A DNA stretch of 32,406 bases, from NCBI GenBank assembly GCA_017442585.1, contig JAFRZM010000012.1, positions 1-32,406 on the forward strand. The letters are read 5' to 3'. The notes under the pieces were generated by a model. That model did no database searches. It saw nothing but the letters and a program-made list of their open reading frames with translations, and was not told where the DNA came from. A program made the translations under genes and the position numbers. Shown here in pieces: positions 7,417 through 14,416 of the stretch (position 1 is its first letter; each line of letters opens with the position of its first letter). The stretch comes from Lachnospiraceae bacterium (lineage in GTDB: Bacteria > Bacillota > Clostridia > Lachnospirales > Lachnospiraceae).

Positions 7417-7429
7417 GCGGAGAATGCGA

Positions 7430-8719
7430 ATGGTAATAAAAAGAGATAAATACCTAAATCAATTGATAAATCGTATGAATAATGGATTAATAAAGGTAGT
7501 TACAGGAATTAGAAGGTGCGGGAAGTCATACCTTTTATTTGAGCTTTTTTATAATTATCTTTTAGAATCGGGGATTGATAAGAAGAATATTATTGCAATT
7601 CCATTAGATGATGAGGAATATGCGGCTTATTGTAATCCTCATGAATTATCCGAGTATATAAAAAGCAGAATAATCGATGATAGCGAGAAGTATTATGTTT
7701 TTATAGATGAGGCACAGTACGCAATCACAAGGGAAGAATTGAAGAATCCAGATATACCTATAAGATTGTATGGCGTATTAAATGGGCTTCTAAGAAGAAA
7801 AAACGTAGATGTATATATTACCGGCAGTAATTCAAAGTTCTTATCATCGGATATTATGACGGAATTCAGAGGAAGAGGAGATGAGATTCATGTTGCGCCG
7901 CTTTCTTTTTCAGAGTACTTACCTGCGTCAGGAAAGAATAAGTTTGAAGCTTGGGAAGATTATATTTACTATGGTGGACTTCCACATATTTTAGCTGAAG
8001 TAGACGAACAATCGAAAGTAGCATATTTAGATAGGCTTAATGGCGAGATCTATCTTCGCGATATGTGTGAAAGACATGATATTAGTGATGAAGCTGGGAT
8101 GGAAGAGCTTATGAAACTACTTGCTTCTGCTATTGGGTCATTGACTAATCCGCAGAAAATATTTGATACATTCCGTAGCTCCGGGCGTAAAGGTGTTTCA
8201 ATGCCGACAATTACTAATTATATGAGATATCTTCAGGAAAGCTACTTGATACAGAAAGCCGAAAGATATGATATTAAGGGAAGAAAATATATTAGTACAC
8301 CGTCAAAATACTATTATACGGATATTGGACTTCGAAATGCATTATTAAATTTCAGACAGCATGAAGAAACTCATATCATGGAAAATGTGATATATAATGA
8401 ATTGATTTATCGTGGTTTTAACGTAGATGTGGGAATTGTTGAAATAAGAGCTGATGAGAATGGTAAGAGAGTACGAAAACAACTTGAAGTGGATTTTGTA
8501 ATAAATAAGGGAAGCAAGAGATATTATATTCAGTCAGCATATGCATTACCGGATAAGGACAAAATGGCTCAAGAACAAGCGTCGCTTGTTAAGATTGCAG
8601 ATTCATTTAAGAAAATAATAATAGTCAATGGTAATTCAAAGATATGGAGAAATGAGCAGGGAATTACTATAATGAGTTTATTTGAGTTTCTTCTTAATGA
8701 GGATAGTCTGGATTTATAA
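7430..8719 (+). CDS. AAA+ ATPase with C-terminal DUF4143 domain
   Basis: Predicted ATPase of the AAA/DUF4143 family, 429 residues from the ATG at 7430. That start is preferred over the ATG at 7424 because GGAG (7419-7422) is then 7 nt away, and the resulting MVIKRDKYLNQLI matches the usual family N-terminus. Motifs: Walker A GIRRCGKS near residue 27, Walker B YVFIDEAQ, the sensor-like YITGSNS, and FRGRG followed by PLSFSEYL. The C-terminal DUF4143 part has EVDFVI and YYIQSAY, then KIADSFKKIII. The family is common, scattered by horizontal transfer, and without a settled function. Here it is the only intact gene between two tRNA-end repeats, so it is probably island cargo. Two dyads around its promoter suggest tight control. 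Confidence 0.88.
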   Translation: MVIKRDKYLNQLINRMNNGLIKVVTGIRRCGKSYLLFELFYNYLLESGIDKKNIIAIPLDDEEYAAYCNPHELSEYIKSRIIDDSEKYYVFIDEAQYAITREELKNPDIPIRLYGVLNGLLRRKNVDVYITGSNSKFLSSDIMTEFRGRGDEIHVAPLSFSEYLPASGKNKFEAWEDYIYYGGLPHILAEVDEQSKVAYLDRLNGEIYLRDMCERHDISDEAGMEELMKLLASAIGSLTNPQKIFDTFRSSGRKGVSMPTITNYMRYLQESYLIQKAERYDIKGRKYISTPSKYYYTDIGLRNALLNFRQHEETHIMENVIYNELIYRGFNVDVGIVEIRADENGKRVRKQLEVDFVINKGSKRYYIQSAYALPDKDKMAQEQASLVKIADSFKKIIIVNGNSKIWRNEQGITIMSLFEFLLNEDSLDL

Positions 8720-8809
8720 AAATGGATTTTGCGTGGGTTTTCTCTTGGGTTGAAGATGAAAGCGATGCCGGAAGACCTCCTTTCTGCGTTATTCTATAAA
8801 TATCTCATC

Positions 8810-8829
8810 TTCAAGTCCCATCTTCCGCA
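8810..8829 (+). repeat. 20-bp exact copy of the tRNA-Leu 3' end (att site)
   Basis: Identical to 6944-6963 (T-loop through discriminator base of the tRNA). With the copies at 6944 and 7182 it brackets the ATPase gene as direct repeats, the pattern left by tyrosine-integrase insertion into a tRNA gene. The same 20 bases also end tRNA-Leu(CAG) at 21273-21292. Confidence 0.85.
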
Positions 8830-8843
8830 CTAGGAAAATTTTG

Positions 8844-9035
8844 TTAAAGAGCTTTGAAATTAGCGGTTTCAAGGCTCTTTTCTTTTTCGAAATTAACGAT
8901 TTTAAGGTGAGACCTTGGTGAGACCTCGCCGTTATCGTTAAACAAATCAACCAAATCATCCATATCGTCTTTTGTGGCGTAAGTATAATACATCATGTTA
9001 GTTTCTACGCTATGACCCAAAGGCTCTTTTAACAT
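8844..9035 (-). pseudogene. C-terminal remnant of a tyrosine-family integrase (remnant 2)
   Basis: The 63-residue open frame contains LGHSVETNMMYYTYAT, the conserved LGHS...Y box of tyrosine recombinases with the catalytic tyrosine at the expected spacing after the histidine. The R-H-x-x-R region and everything N-terminal are missing. Immediately upstream the sequence is already the terminator of the chemoreceptor gene, so the rest was deleted. It ends 14 bp from the 20-bp tRNA-end repeat, pointing at it, as in intact tRNA-targeting elements. Not functional. Confidence 0.75.
8846..8888 (+). terminator. Terminator after the ATPase / third tRNA 3'-end copy
   Basis: A 14-bp stem with one G-T pair, AAAGAGCTTTGAAA (8846-8859) with TTTCAAGGCTCTTT (8867-8880), has a 7-nt loop and the tail TTCTTTTT. 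It overlaps the 3' end of the integrase remnant on the other strand. Confidence 0.75.
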
Positions 9036-9050
9036 AATGGTTTTAAAAGA

Positions 9051-9086
9051 AAAAAAGAGACATCAAAATGATGCCTCTTTTATATA
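9051..9086 (-). terminator. Terminator of the chemoreceptor gene
   Basis: On the minus strand AAAAGAGGCATCA..TGATGTCTCTTTT forms a hairpin with one mismatch and a 3-4 nt loop, followed by a long T-run. It lies 10 bp after the receptor stop codon. Confidence 0.75.
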
Positions 9087-9095
9087 AACATATGC

Positions 9096-10574
9096 TTATG
9101 CATTTTTAAGTTGATCAAGCTCTGCACTTATATCTTTCATGATCTTCGAGAACCGTCTTACCATCTCGACATTCTCATTACTATTGGCAGCTACTTCCTG
9201 CGTACTTGCTGACATTTCTTCGGAGCCAGATGAAAGAGTACTTACGGAATCTACAATCTCCTTATTATTTACAAGGAGTTCGCTCATAAGATTCTCCATA
9301 TCCGTCATGCCTTCATTAAGAGTAGATATGGTTCTCTTAATATCAACGAACTTCTCATTTGTATTTTTTGCAAGTTCACGCTGCGAATTGGAAATACTGA
9401 CACTCTCATCAACCTTTCCGGCCACATCATTGGCATCTTCTGCAAGCTGATCGAGAATCTCCGTAATCTGCTCGGTTGCACCCTTGGTCTGTTCGGCAAG
9501 CTTTCTTATCTCATCAGCTACCACTGCGAATCCACGTCCGGCATCTCCTGCACGTGCAGCTTCTATAGACGCATTAAGTGCAAGAAGGTTGGTCTGAGAA
9601 GATATATTAAGAATCATATCCGTAATCTCACGAACTGATTCCGAACGCTTCTGAAGATTCTCTGCAGAAACCTTCATGTTATTACCTGATTCAATTGCCT
9701 GGCCTACATGTTTTGTAAGCTCTGACATCGCCGTTCTTCCGGAATTGACACTCTCTTCAACTTCACGTGTTGCATCTATTATGGCACGCGCTTTGTCATT
9801 GGTATCTTCTATAATCTTGGCGATTGCATTGGTTCTCTCCGTCTGGTGTGCTATTGCTTTGGCATTATCCGCAATACCATCTGATATTCCATGCAACGAG
9901 AGATTCATGGCACCTGTTGCTTCCTCAATTCGCCCGATTGCTTCATTAACCGTACTCATCTTGGATTCCACGCTGCCTGCTACCGTTCTTATCTTGACCG
10001 CTACTTCATCTGTCTTAATTGCATTATCATTGGCATCTCTTACAGAACTTGTTACATACTCGCTTAAAATAATTACTCCACGAAATACCGCAATTGTCGT
10101 AAGCACAGAGATAATAACCTCTATCATAATCTGCTCACCGGCTACCTCAAATCCATCCTGCGCCAACATCATACCGGCTTTAATAAGGTTAAGGCACATA
10201 AATGCGATTGCTATAACCTTAGTGGTAAAAAGATCCATGGTTATCATGATTCCTAAAAGCAACGGGATAAGATAAGGGTATGTACCATTACCTCCCCCGA
10301 CCAATAATGTAAGCGCATATACAGCACTAAAACCATATGCCACAAATCTCGAATACAGAAGTTGTCCTCTGTATTTTATAAATAATACTATTGCAACTGA
10401 AAGCACGATTACTCCTGCCACGCTCGGAACTATACTTCGATATGGTTCAAGTTCTGCAAAATGCATCTGAGATATGCAGCCTACTATAAGGAAAAATGTA
10501 GTAAACACATGGCCCCAGAACAATAAATGATGCGCCTTGGAATAAAGTTTTTGTGCGAGTCTGTTTTCTTCCAT
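9096..10574 (-). CDS. Methyl-accepting chemotaxis protein without periplasmic sensor
   Basis: Chemoreceptor, 492 residues, signalling to CheA/CheW. The N-terminal about 170 residues form five or six hydrophobic segments with short loops (for example [19 protein letters not shown]), so sensing must be by the membrane part or inside the cell. A long helical signalling domain follows without an obvious HAMP domain. The conserved hairpin tip [29 protein letters not shown] surrounds E338. No CheR-binding pentapeptide is seen at the C-terminus (ELDQLKNA). AGGAGG lies 8 bp before the ATG. It is a single-gene unit with its own terminator, next to the decayed island boundary. Confidence 0.93.
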   Translation of the reverse strand: MEENRLAQKLYSKAHHLLFWGHVFTTFFLIVGCISQMHFAELEPYRSIVPSVAGVIVLSVAIVLFIKYRGQLLYSRFVAYGFSAVYALTLLVGGGNGTYPYLIPLLLGIMITMDLFTTKVIAIAFMCLNLIKAGMMLAQDGFEVAGEQIMIEVIISVLTTIAVFRGVIILSEYVTSSVRDANDNAIKTDEVAVKIRTVAGSVESKMSTVNEAIGRIEEATGAMNLSLHGISDGIADNAKAIAHQTERTNAIAKIIEDTNDKARAIIDATREVEESVNSGRTAMSELTKHVGQAIESGNNMKVSAENLQKRSESVREITDMILNISSQTNLLALNASIEAARAGDAGRGFAVVADEIRKLAEQTKGATEQITEILDQLAEDANDVAGKVDESVSISNSQRELAKNTNEKFVDIKRTISTLNEGMTDMENLMSELLVNNKEIVDSVSTLSSGSEEMSASTQEVAANSNENVEMVRRFSKIMKDISAELDQLKNA

Positions 10575-10620
10575 AAGATTAACCTCCTGAAACTGCCCGT
10601 ATTAAATCACGTTTGAACTA

Positions 10621-10649
10621 ATATTACCACCATTACGCGTTTTTTTCCA
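10621..10649 (-). promoter_or_regulatory. Possible promoter of the chemoreceptor gene
   Basis: On the minus strand TGGAAA (10644-10649), a 17-bp spacer and TAATAT (10621-10626), preceded by TGG as an extended -10. Both boxes are imperfect. No good flagellar sigma-28 match was found here. Confidence 0.35.
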
Positions 10650-10752
10650 GCGAACATTCGGTGAATTTATATACTTATTCGATAAGCTGTGATAGAATGG
10701 TAATGCCTTACCGGCATAATGCAAAGAGGTAATCAAATGATTAAAATAATAA

Positions 10753-11016
10753 AAAAAGAGCCTATGTGATATGTACCCTCTTTACTGGACAACCAGTAAG
10801 GAGGGTATAGCAGATATGCTGGGCTATGGTAAAAAGACAAAGAATCTTTCAGTTACAAATCTTACACGACTGGATATTCCGGATATGTATGGGGAGTTTA
10901 AGGTTGATTTCTTCTCGTTTATACCTCCGGTTGTGTCGTATGGTAAGAATATTGTTGGAGTTTCTACACTTGGAGATTGTACGGTCATAGTACTGCATAG
11001 AACGAAAATGGTGTAA
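10753..11016 (+). pseudogene. C-terminal fragment of a condensation-like acyltransferase
   Basis: An open frame of 82-88 residues without a ribosome binding site. Its text (KTKNLSVTNLTRLDIPDMYG, then VSYGKNIVGVSTLGDCTVIVLHRT) resembles the end of the condensation / alcohol acetyltransferase-like fold, where a SNLG-type strand, a dIP segment and a final sheet occur in this order. No catalytic HHxxxD region is present. In another frame a short start (MIKIIKKEPM, ATG at 10737) ends at a TGA just upstream, which could be the leftover N-terminus of the same gene after an internal deletion. Family assignment is tentative. Confidence 0.45.
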
Positions 11017-11044
11017 GTGGTTTGCGACTTAGGGAGTTAATGTT

Positions 11045-11755
11045 TTGCGAGTTTGTTGTGTGGAAGACGAGGTCGCACAGGGAGAGTTTCTTAAGAAGAG
11101 AATTTTAACCTGGGGCGAAGCAAATAACGTACAAATTAATATAGATTTATATAAAAGCGCAAACGAGTACCTGTTTAATGCGGGTAAGTATTCGTATGAC
11201 CTTATATTCCTTGATATCCGTATGGATGACATTAATGGTATGGAACTTGCGAAGAAGATTAGGGAAGAAGATAAGGATGTGCTTTTGGTATTTGTCACAT
11301 CGGAACGTGGCTTTGTATTTGAGGGATACGAGGTTGATGCCTATCGATATATATTAAAACCCATAAGCGATGAGAAATTAAGCGATGTCCTAAATTATGC
11401 CGTTAAAAACGCGGTTCGTGATGAGGGAAGCATAATCTTAAAAGTCGATAACGAGATGACGAGAATCAAGCGAAGTGATATTATCTTTATCGAGGTAAAA
11501 GGTCATTATGTCGACATTCATACGAATGAAGGCGTTATTACCACTAAGATGAGTTTCGAAGAGGCCCTTGCTTCTTTAAATGAAAATAACGAGCTTTTTA
11601 TTAAATCACATAGAAGTTATGCCGTAAACCTTGATAAGATATTAAAAATCGGAAGGACGGAGCTTACACTCACAAATAGGGATGTGATTCCTGTAAGTAA
11701 GTCTATGTATGAAGCGGTAAATAAGGCATTTATCAATTATAATTTAAAGCAATAA
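11045..11755 (+). CDS. LytTR-family response regulator
   Basis: Response regulator of the AgrA/LytR type, 236 residues. The receiver domain (1-120) has the acidic pair near the N-terminus (VEDE), phospho-acceptor D57 (LIFLDIRMDD), T in FVTSERG and K in YILKPIS. The LytTR DNA-binding domain (about 135-232) includes IIFIEVKGHYVDIHT, FIKSHRSYAVNLDKI and IPVSKSMYEAV. The start is TTG at 11045 with AGGGAG 7-8 nt upstream; the ATG at 11040 is out of frame. The kinase gene follows 11 bp later. LytTR proteins bind tandem direct repeats spaced about two helical turns apart, and such a pair lies at 12511-12551, upstream of the ABC exporter. Confidence 0.93.
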   Translation: MRVCCVEDEVAQGEFLKKRILTWGEANNVQINIDLYKSANEYLFNAGKYSYDLIFLDIRMDDINGMELAKKIREEDKDVLLVFVTSERGFVFEGYEVDAYRYILKPISDEKLSDVLNYAVKNAVRDEGSIILKVDNEMTRIKRSDIIFIEVKGHYVDIHTNEGVITTKMSFEEALASLNENNELFIKSHRSYAVNLDKILKIGRTELTLTNRDVIPVSKSMYEAVNKAFINYNLKQ

Positions 11756-11772
11756 TTGTAAAAGGGATGGAA

Positions 11773-12501
11773 ATGGAAAAGGTTTATATAGGGATATTTA
11801 TAGTTCTTGCGATAGTGCTTATAGTAGCGGTAATTCTACTTAGCCGTAAAGCAATTCTTAAATTCTATGAGAGAAGTACTGCAAGATATCAAGATAAGCT
11901 TATTAAGAATCAGATTGAAGAAGTTAATAACGTGTATCTTACGATGCGTGGCTGGAGACATGATTATCATAATCATATGCAGTCGTTAAAGGCATATCTT
12001 GAGATGGATAATATAAAAGAGGCTCGTGAGTATCTTGATAATCTTGAAACGGATCTTGATGATATAAATCTTTTGTTTGATACCGGAAATATTGGAGTAG
12101 ACGCAATTCTTAATTCAAAGATATCTTTGGCTATAAATAATGGTATAAAAGTAGATTATAAAGCAACAGTCCCCGTAAAGACTACTGTGTCGGATATAGA
12201 TCTTTGTGTAGTTCTTGGTAATTTGATAGATAACGCAGTTGAGGCATGTGAAAAGGTTGAAAGCGATAAAAGATTCATCCGCCTTTACATAGGTCAATTC
12301 AAGGGACAGTTATACATTTCCGTATCCAATGCGACTGCGGAGACGGTGCGAAAACTTGATGAAGAATACATAACAAATAAACGTGGAAATCATGGCCACG
12401 GATTAAAGAGAATAAACCTTGTTGTTGAAAAATATGAGGGCTTCATTAACAGAAAAAATGAAGCGGGTGTATTTGTGACGGAAATAATGCTTCCGTTATA
12501 G
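11773..12501 (+). CDS. GHKL sensor histidine kinase (HPK10 / AgrC-like, single membrane anchor)
   Basis: Histidine kinase partner of the LytTR regulator, 242 residues from the ATG at 11773, where AAAGGGA gives a proper spacer; an ATG at 11767 would add two residues. One N-terminal membrane helix (IGIFIVLAIVLIVAVILL), a short helical linker, the H-box WRHDYHNHMQSL (H63), N-box VVLGNLIDNAVEACE, and G-box GHGLKRINLVVEKY. The large polytopic sensor typical of AgrC is absent, so the stimulus must be sensed through a single helix or by a partner protein such as the neighbouring transporter (inference). Confidence 0.9.
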   Translation: MEKVYIGIFIVLAIVLIVAVILLSRKAILKFYERSTARYQDKLIKNQIEEVNNVYLTMRGWRHDYHNHMQSLKAYLEMDNIKEAREYLDNLETDLDDINLLFDTGNIGVDAILNSKISLAINNGIKVDYKATVPVKTTVSDIDLCVVLGNLIDNAVEACEKVESDKRFIRLYIGQFKGQLYISVSNATAETVRKLDEEYITNKRGNHGHGLKRINLVVEKYEGFINRKNEAGVFVTEIMLPL

Positions 12502-12510
12502 TAAATAAAG

Positions 12511-12551
12511 AATAATCCATTCGTGCACGAAAATAATCCATTCGTGCACGA
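12511..12551. promoter_or_regulatory. Tandem 20-bp repeats at 21-bp period: probable LytTR operator
   Basis: AATAATCCATTCGTGCACGA occurs exactly at 12511-12530 and 12532-12551. The period is 21 bp, two helical turns, as for LytTR binding sites. Each copy also contains the palindrome TCGTGCACGA. A TAAAAT -10 candidate (12566-12571) has no good -35, and the second repeat covers that place, as expected for an activator site. Confidence 0.65.
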
Positions 12552-12616
12552 TTTTAATATCAGAGTAAAATATATGATAGGATAAGCTCATCAAAGAAAT
12601 GAGAGGAGAAAGTTTT

Positions 12617-14416
12617 ATGAAAAAGCATTCAATTGTAAGTAATTACATTTATTTACATAAACCGCTGTTTAAAGAGGAAAAAGTTTATATAGCGGGGCGA
12701 TATTTAAAAGTCTTATTGTCGGTAGTGGTGCCGTTAATAGGAACGATGTTATCGGCATTTATCGTATGGCTTCTTGGAGTTGAAAATAATATTTTTAGTA
12801 TAGCAGGTGGAATAATCGCAGTTTTCTTGGGATATGCGTTTGTATCATTTGCAAAAGTGTTTGTTATTGAAGCAAATAATTTACATCACATACCTATAAG
12901 GTGCCAGAGATTTCTTTTGCCGATTATGAAAAAGGATATGATAATACCTTTGGAAAAATTTGAAGATCCTGATATGGCAACTGAGATTCAGAAAGCAGGT
13001 AATGCCTGCGGATCAAATATGTGGGGAATAGAAGGCTTCTTCAGATATTTGGATATGGTTGCATCAGGCGTAATAGGTCTTATGATTTACCTTTTTATAA
13101 TGGGAACAGTAAATCCTCTTGTAATGCTTTTACTTACTGTTTTAGCAGTCATGAGCGCAACATTTAATTACCTTCCGGTAAGGTACCGTAAGAAGATTCG
13201 TGATAAACTGGCTAAAAATGAAGTCACTATGGACTATATAGATGAAAGAATAGCCGGAAACACCGCGGCAGGAAAGGATATAAGAGCATATGGGCTTATA
13301 GACTATATCATAGGTGAATATGATAAAGCCGTTAAGTCGGAGCGTAAGTATTATAGAAATCTCCACGCGTTTTTTGCTGCTGGTTCTATAGTTGATATTT
13401 CGATAAGCGCCCTGAGAGATCTTGTCTGTTATATCTATCTGATAAGCTGCCTTAAAAATGGAATGAGTATAGCCGAGTTCGTCTTTTATCTTGGTATAAT
13501 CGGAGGGCTTTCGGGTTGGCTTAATGAACTTACAAGTAATATAACCAGGCTTCTGGCCAGAAATGACGAAGTATCTTGTTACAGAAATTATATGGAAGCC
13601 GAAGAAGGAAAAAGAGCCGATATACTTCCGGAAAAGGGTTTTGATAATATTGATATAGTATTTGAGCATGTATTTTATAGATATAAAGGCGCCGACAGAA
13701 ATGTGCTTGATGATGTATCGTTCCATATCGCACCGGGAGAGCATATGGCACTTGTAGGTCTTAACGGAGCAGGTAAAAGCACGATAGTTAAGCTTCTTAG
13801 CGGACTTTATATGCCGACTGAAGGTAATATATATGTTAACGGTATAAATACAAGGGATATCGATTTAAAAGAGTATTATTCGCATGAGGCGGCTGTATTC
13901 CAAGAACCATTTATTAGCTCATATACTATTGCGGAAAACGTGGCGCTTAGTTTGGACTATGATGAAAAAAATGTTATAGATGCATTGGAGCGTGCGGGAT
14001 TAAAGGAAAAGTTGGATGGCCTTAGTAATGGTATAAATACTTATCTCGGTAAAGATATAGATGATAGCGGAATAAGTCTTTCGGGTGGTGAAACTCAGAA
14101 ACTTCTTCTTGCAAGGGCACTTTATAGGAATCCGTCACTTATGCTCCTTGATGAGCCGACTGCAGCACTTGATGCGTTGGCTGAGAAAGAAATATACGAG
14201 ATTTATAATACAGTACTTTCGGATGTTACCTCGCTCTTTATATCACATCGACTTGCTTCTACAAGATTTTGTAAGAATATCATTTTGCTTGAAAACGGTA
14301 AGATAGTTGAAGAAGGTGATCATGAGGCACTCATGGAAAAGAACGGCAGATACTTTGAGCTATTTAAAGTGCAGAGCAAGTATTATGAAGAGGAGGGCAA
14401 AGGCAATGTCGCTTAA
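12617..14416 (+). CDS. ABC exporter half-transporter, first subunit
   Basis: Exporter-type ABC protein with fused membrane and ATPase domains, 599 residues from the ATG at 12617, chosen because AGGAG (12604-12608) is 8 nt away. An in-frame ATG at 12599 lies upstream of that site. About six membrane helices (residues 20-310) precede an ATPase with Walker A GLNGAGKST (381-389), Q-loop AVFQEPF, signature LSGGETQ (488-494), Walker B LMLLDEPTAALD and H-loop LFISHRL. It overlaps the second subunit by 11 bp, so the two probably form a heterodimer. The substrate is not evident; association with a LytTR system suggests a peptide or antimicrobial (inference). No C39 peptidase domain is present. Confidence 0.92.
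   Translation: MKKHSIVSNYIYLHKPLFKEEKVYIAGRYLKVLLSVVVPLIGTMLSAFIVWLLGVENNIFSIAGGIIAVFLGYAFVSFAKVFVIEANNLHHIPIRCQRFLLPIMKKDMIIPLEKFEDPDMATEIQKAGNACGSNMWGIEGFFRYLDMVASGVIGLMIYLFIMGTVNPLVMLLLTVLAVMSATFNYLPVRYRKKIRDKLAKNEVTMDYIDERIAGNTAAGKDIRAYGLIDYIIGEYDKAVKSERKYYRNLHAFFAAGSIVDISISALRDLVCYIYLISCLKNGMSIAEFVFYLGIIGGLSGWLNELTSNITRLLARNDEVSCYRNYMEAEEGKRADILPEKGFDNIDIVFEHVFYRYKGADRNVLDDVSFHIAPGEHMALVGLNGAGKSTIVKLLSGLYMPTEGNIYVNGINTRDIDLKEYYSHEAAVFQEPFISSYTIAENVALSLDYDEKNVIDALERAGLKEKLDGLSNGINTYLGKDIDDSGISLSGGETQKLLLARALYRNPSLMLLDEPTAALDALAEKEIYEIYNTVLSDVTSLFISHRLASTRFCKNIILLENGKIVEEGDHEALMEKNGRYFELFKVQSKYYEEEGKGNVA

Noticed and set aside
8844-9035. Small intact gene of 63 residues
   Set aside because: It is the isolated C-terminal box of a tyrosine recombinase without the rest of the catalytic residues, next to an att-like repeat; a remnant, not a gene.
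9139-10275. Long open frames antisense to the chemoreceptor gene
   Set aside because: They are shadows of the repetitive helical coding sequence of the receptor; no initiation signal and low-complexity products.
12511-12551. CRISPR-like repeat
   Set aside because: Only two copies with a one-base gap and no spacers; the 21-bp period and position fit an operator.
14085-14306. Plus-strand open frame inside the first ABC exporter gene
   Set aside because: Alternate-frame reading of the signature and Walker B region; no start signal.
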